From Candidatus Hydrogenedentota bacterium (GTDB taxonomy: Bacteria; Hydrogenedentota; Hydrogenedentia; Hydrogenedentales; SLHB01): DNA of 6,185 nucleotides. The notes under the pieces are model-generated. The model saw nothing but the letters and a program-made list of their open reading frames with translations, made no database searches and was not told where the DNA came from. Made by a program: the position numbers and the translations under genes. Position 1 is the stretch's first letter. The number at the start of each line of letters is the position of its first letter. The stretch is from NCBI GenBank assembly GCA_013349485.1, contig DUZM01000147.1, positions 1 to 6,185 of the forward strand, in the 5' to 3' direction. This document shows, in pieces, positions 5,972-6,185 of this stretch.

Positions 5972-6010
5972 TTCGCGTTCCCCCGTCGGCGCCGAGGGGT
6001 ATTTAGCGAA
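5972..6010. repeat. Extended dyad in the divergent intergenic region
   Basis: The core is the 10-bp palindrome TCGGCGCCGA (5986-5995), flanked by CCCC (5981-5984, with one unpaired G at 5985) and GGGG (5996-5999). This makes 9 bp of complementary arms. Farther out TTCGC (5972-5976) matches GCGAA (6006-6010). The dyad lies upstream of the hydrolase gene and of the proposed rightward promoter. It could be an operator for a dimeric regulator or a hairpin; no regulator can be named. Confidence 0.5.
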
Positions 6011-6074
6011 CACTTGCACCGACTACTCGGGACGCGCTCCACGTCGACTTACCCGGCTTACGGTGCACCTCGTC

Positions 6075-6103
6075 TTGCAATTGCGTCAGTATCTATCTAT
6101 ACT
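6075..6103 (+). promoter_or_regulatory. Possible sigma70 promoter for a rightward gene
   Basis: TTGCAA (6075-6080), a 17-bp spacer and TATACT (6098-6103) match the -35 and -10 consensus at four and five of six positions. Transcription would begin near 6110 and run out of the window. The palindrome GGTGCACC (6062-6069) sits just upstream of the -35. Confidence 0.4.
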
Positions 6104-6127
6104 CGCTGCTTGAGTTGCGAGGCAGGG

Positions 6128-6185
6128 ATGCACGCACTAGGCTATAAGGGCTGGGGAGACCTATCGGCGACATGGCCGCGCAAAC
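6128..6185 (+). CDS. Possible start of an unidentified rightward gene (cut by window end)
   Basis: An ATG at 6128 follows GAGG (6119-6122) at 5 nt and lies about 18 nt after the predicted transcription start. The frame is open for 19 codons to the window edge (M-H-A-L-G-Y-K-G-W...). The product cannot be recognised from so few residues. An alternative ATG at 6172 (M-A-A-Q) has only GGGGAG 13 nt upstream. The call rests on the promoter and ribosome-site spacing alone. Confidence 0.2.
   Translation, partial: MHALGYKGWGDLSATWPRK

Noticed and set aside
5868..6113. 81-codon plus-strand frame across the divergent region
   Set aside because: No promoter or ribosome site, and it overlaps the hydrolase 5' region and the dyad. 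The rightward promoter lies near its end, not its start.
1..6185. Mobile element, CRISPR array, tRNA, rRNA or defence genes
   Set aside because: No transposase or integrase motifs, regularly spaced repeats, tRNA-like folds or rRNA segments were seen. The genes are core metabolism and regulation.

Overview
The window looks like a piece of chromosome from a high-GC, Gram-negative-type (diderm) bacterium and holds mostly core genes. An LPS-precursor gene (kdsB) sits beside a three-gene block, hpf-hprK-rapZ, that pairs a long-form hibernation factor with HPr kinase. Proteobacterial rpoN clusters usually carry a short HPF and ptsN at this place. The mixture suggests a lineage outside the classical gamma-proteobacteria, such as a deltaproteobacterial-type, PVC-type or Hydrogenedentota-like bacterium. 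That placement is inference; no rRNA or other phylogenetic marker was read.

Layout. Left (1-2176, + strand): the 3' part of kdsB abuts pyrG, with no base between stop and start. CTP made by PyrG is the cosubstrate of KdsB, so the pair forms a CMP-Kdo supply operon. Next (2177-2501) is a 325-bp convergent gap with no credible gene but several perfect inverted repeats. Middle (2502-5007, - strand): hpf, hprK and rapZ are read leftwards from a near-consensus sigma70 promoter (TTGACA, 17 bp, TATGAT). hprK and rapZ overlap by 11 bp. These genes link ribosome hibernation, PTS-type phosphorylation control and RNase/cell-envelope control. No ptsH, EIIA or rpoN gene is in the window. Right (5165-about 5812, - strand): a TesA-like SGNH/GDSL hydrolase with an export signal. 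Far right (5813-6185): a divergent regulatory stretch with an extended dyad and a plausible rightward promoter, leading to a gene that runs off the window.

I found no mobile element, CRISPR, tRNA, rRNA or defence island, and nothing that amounts to a new biological system. The points worth a second look are small: an orphan, nearly perfect Shine-Dalgarno with a five-codon ORF beside the hpf promoter, the hairpin cluster between pyrG and rapZ, the dyad at 5972-6010, the uncertain start of the hydrolase, and motif variants in PyrG, KdsB and HprK.
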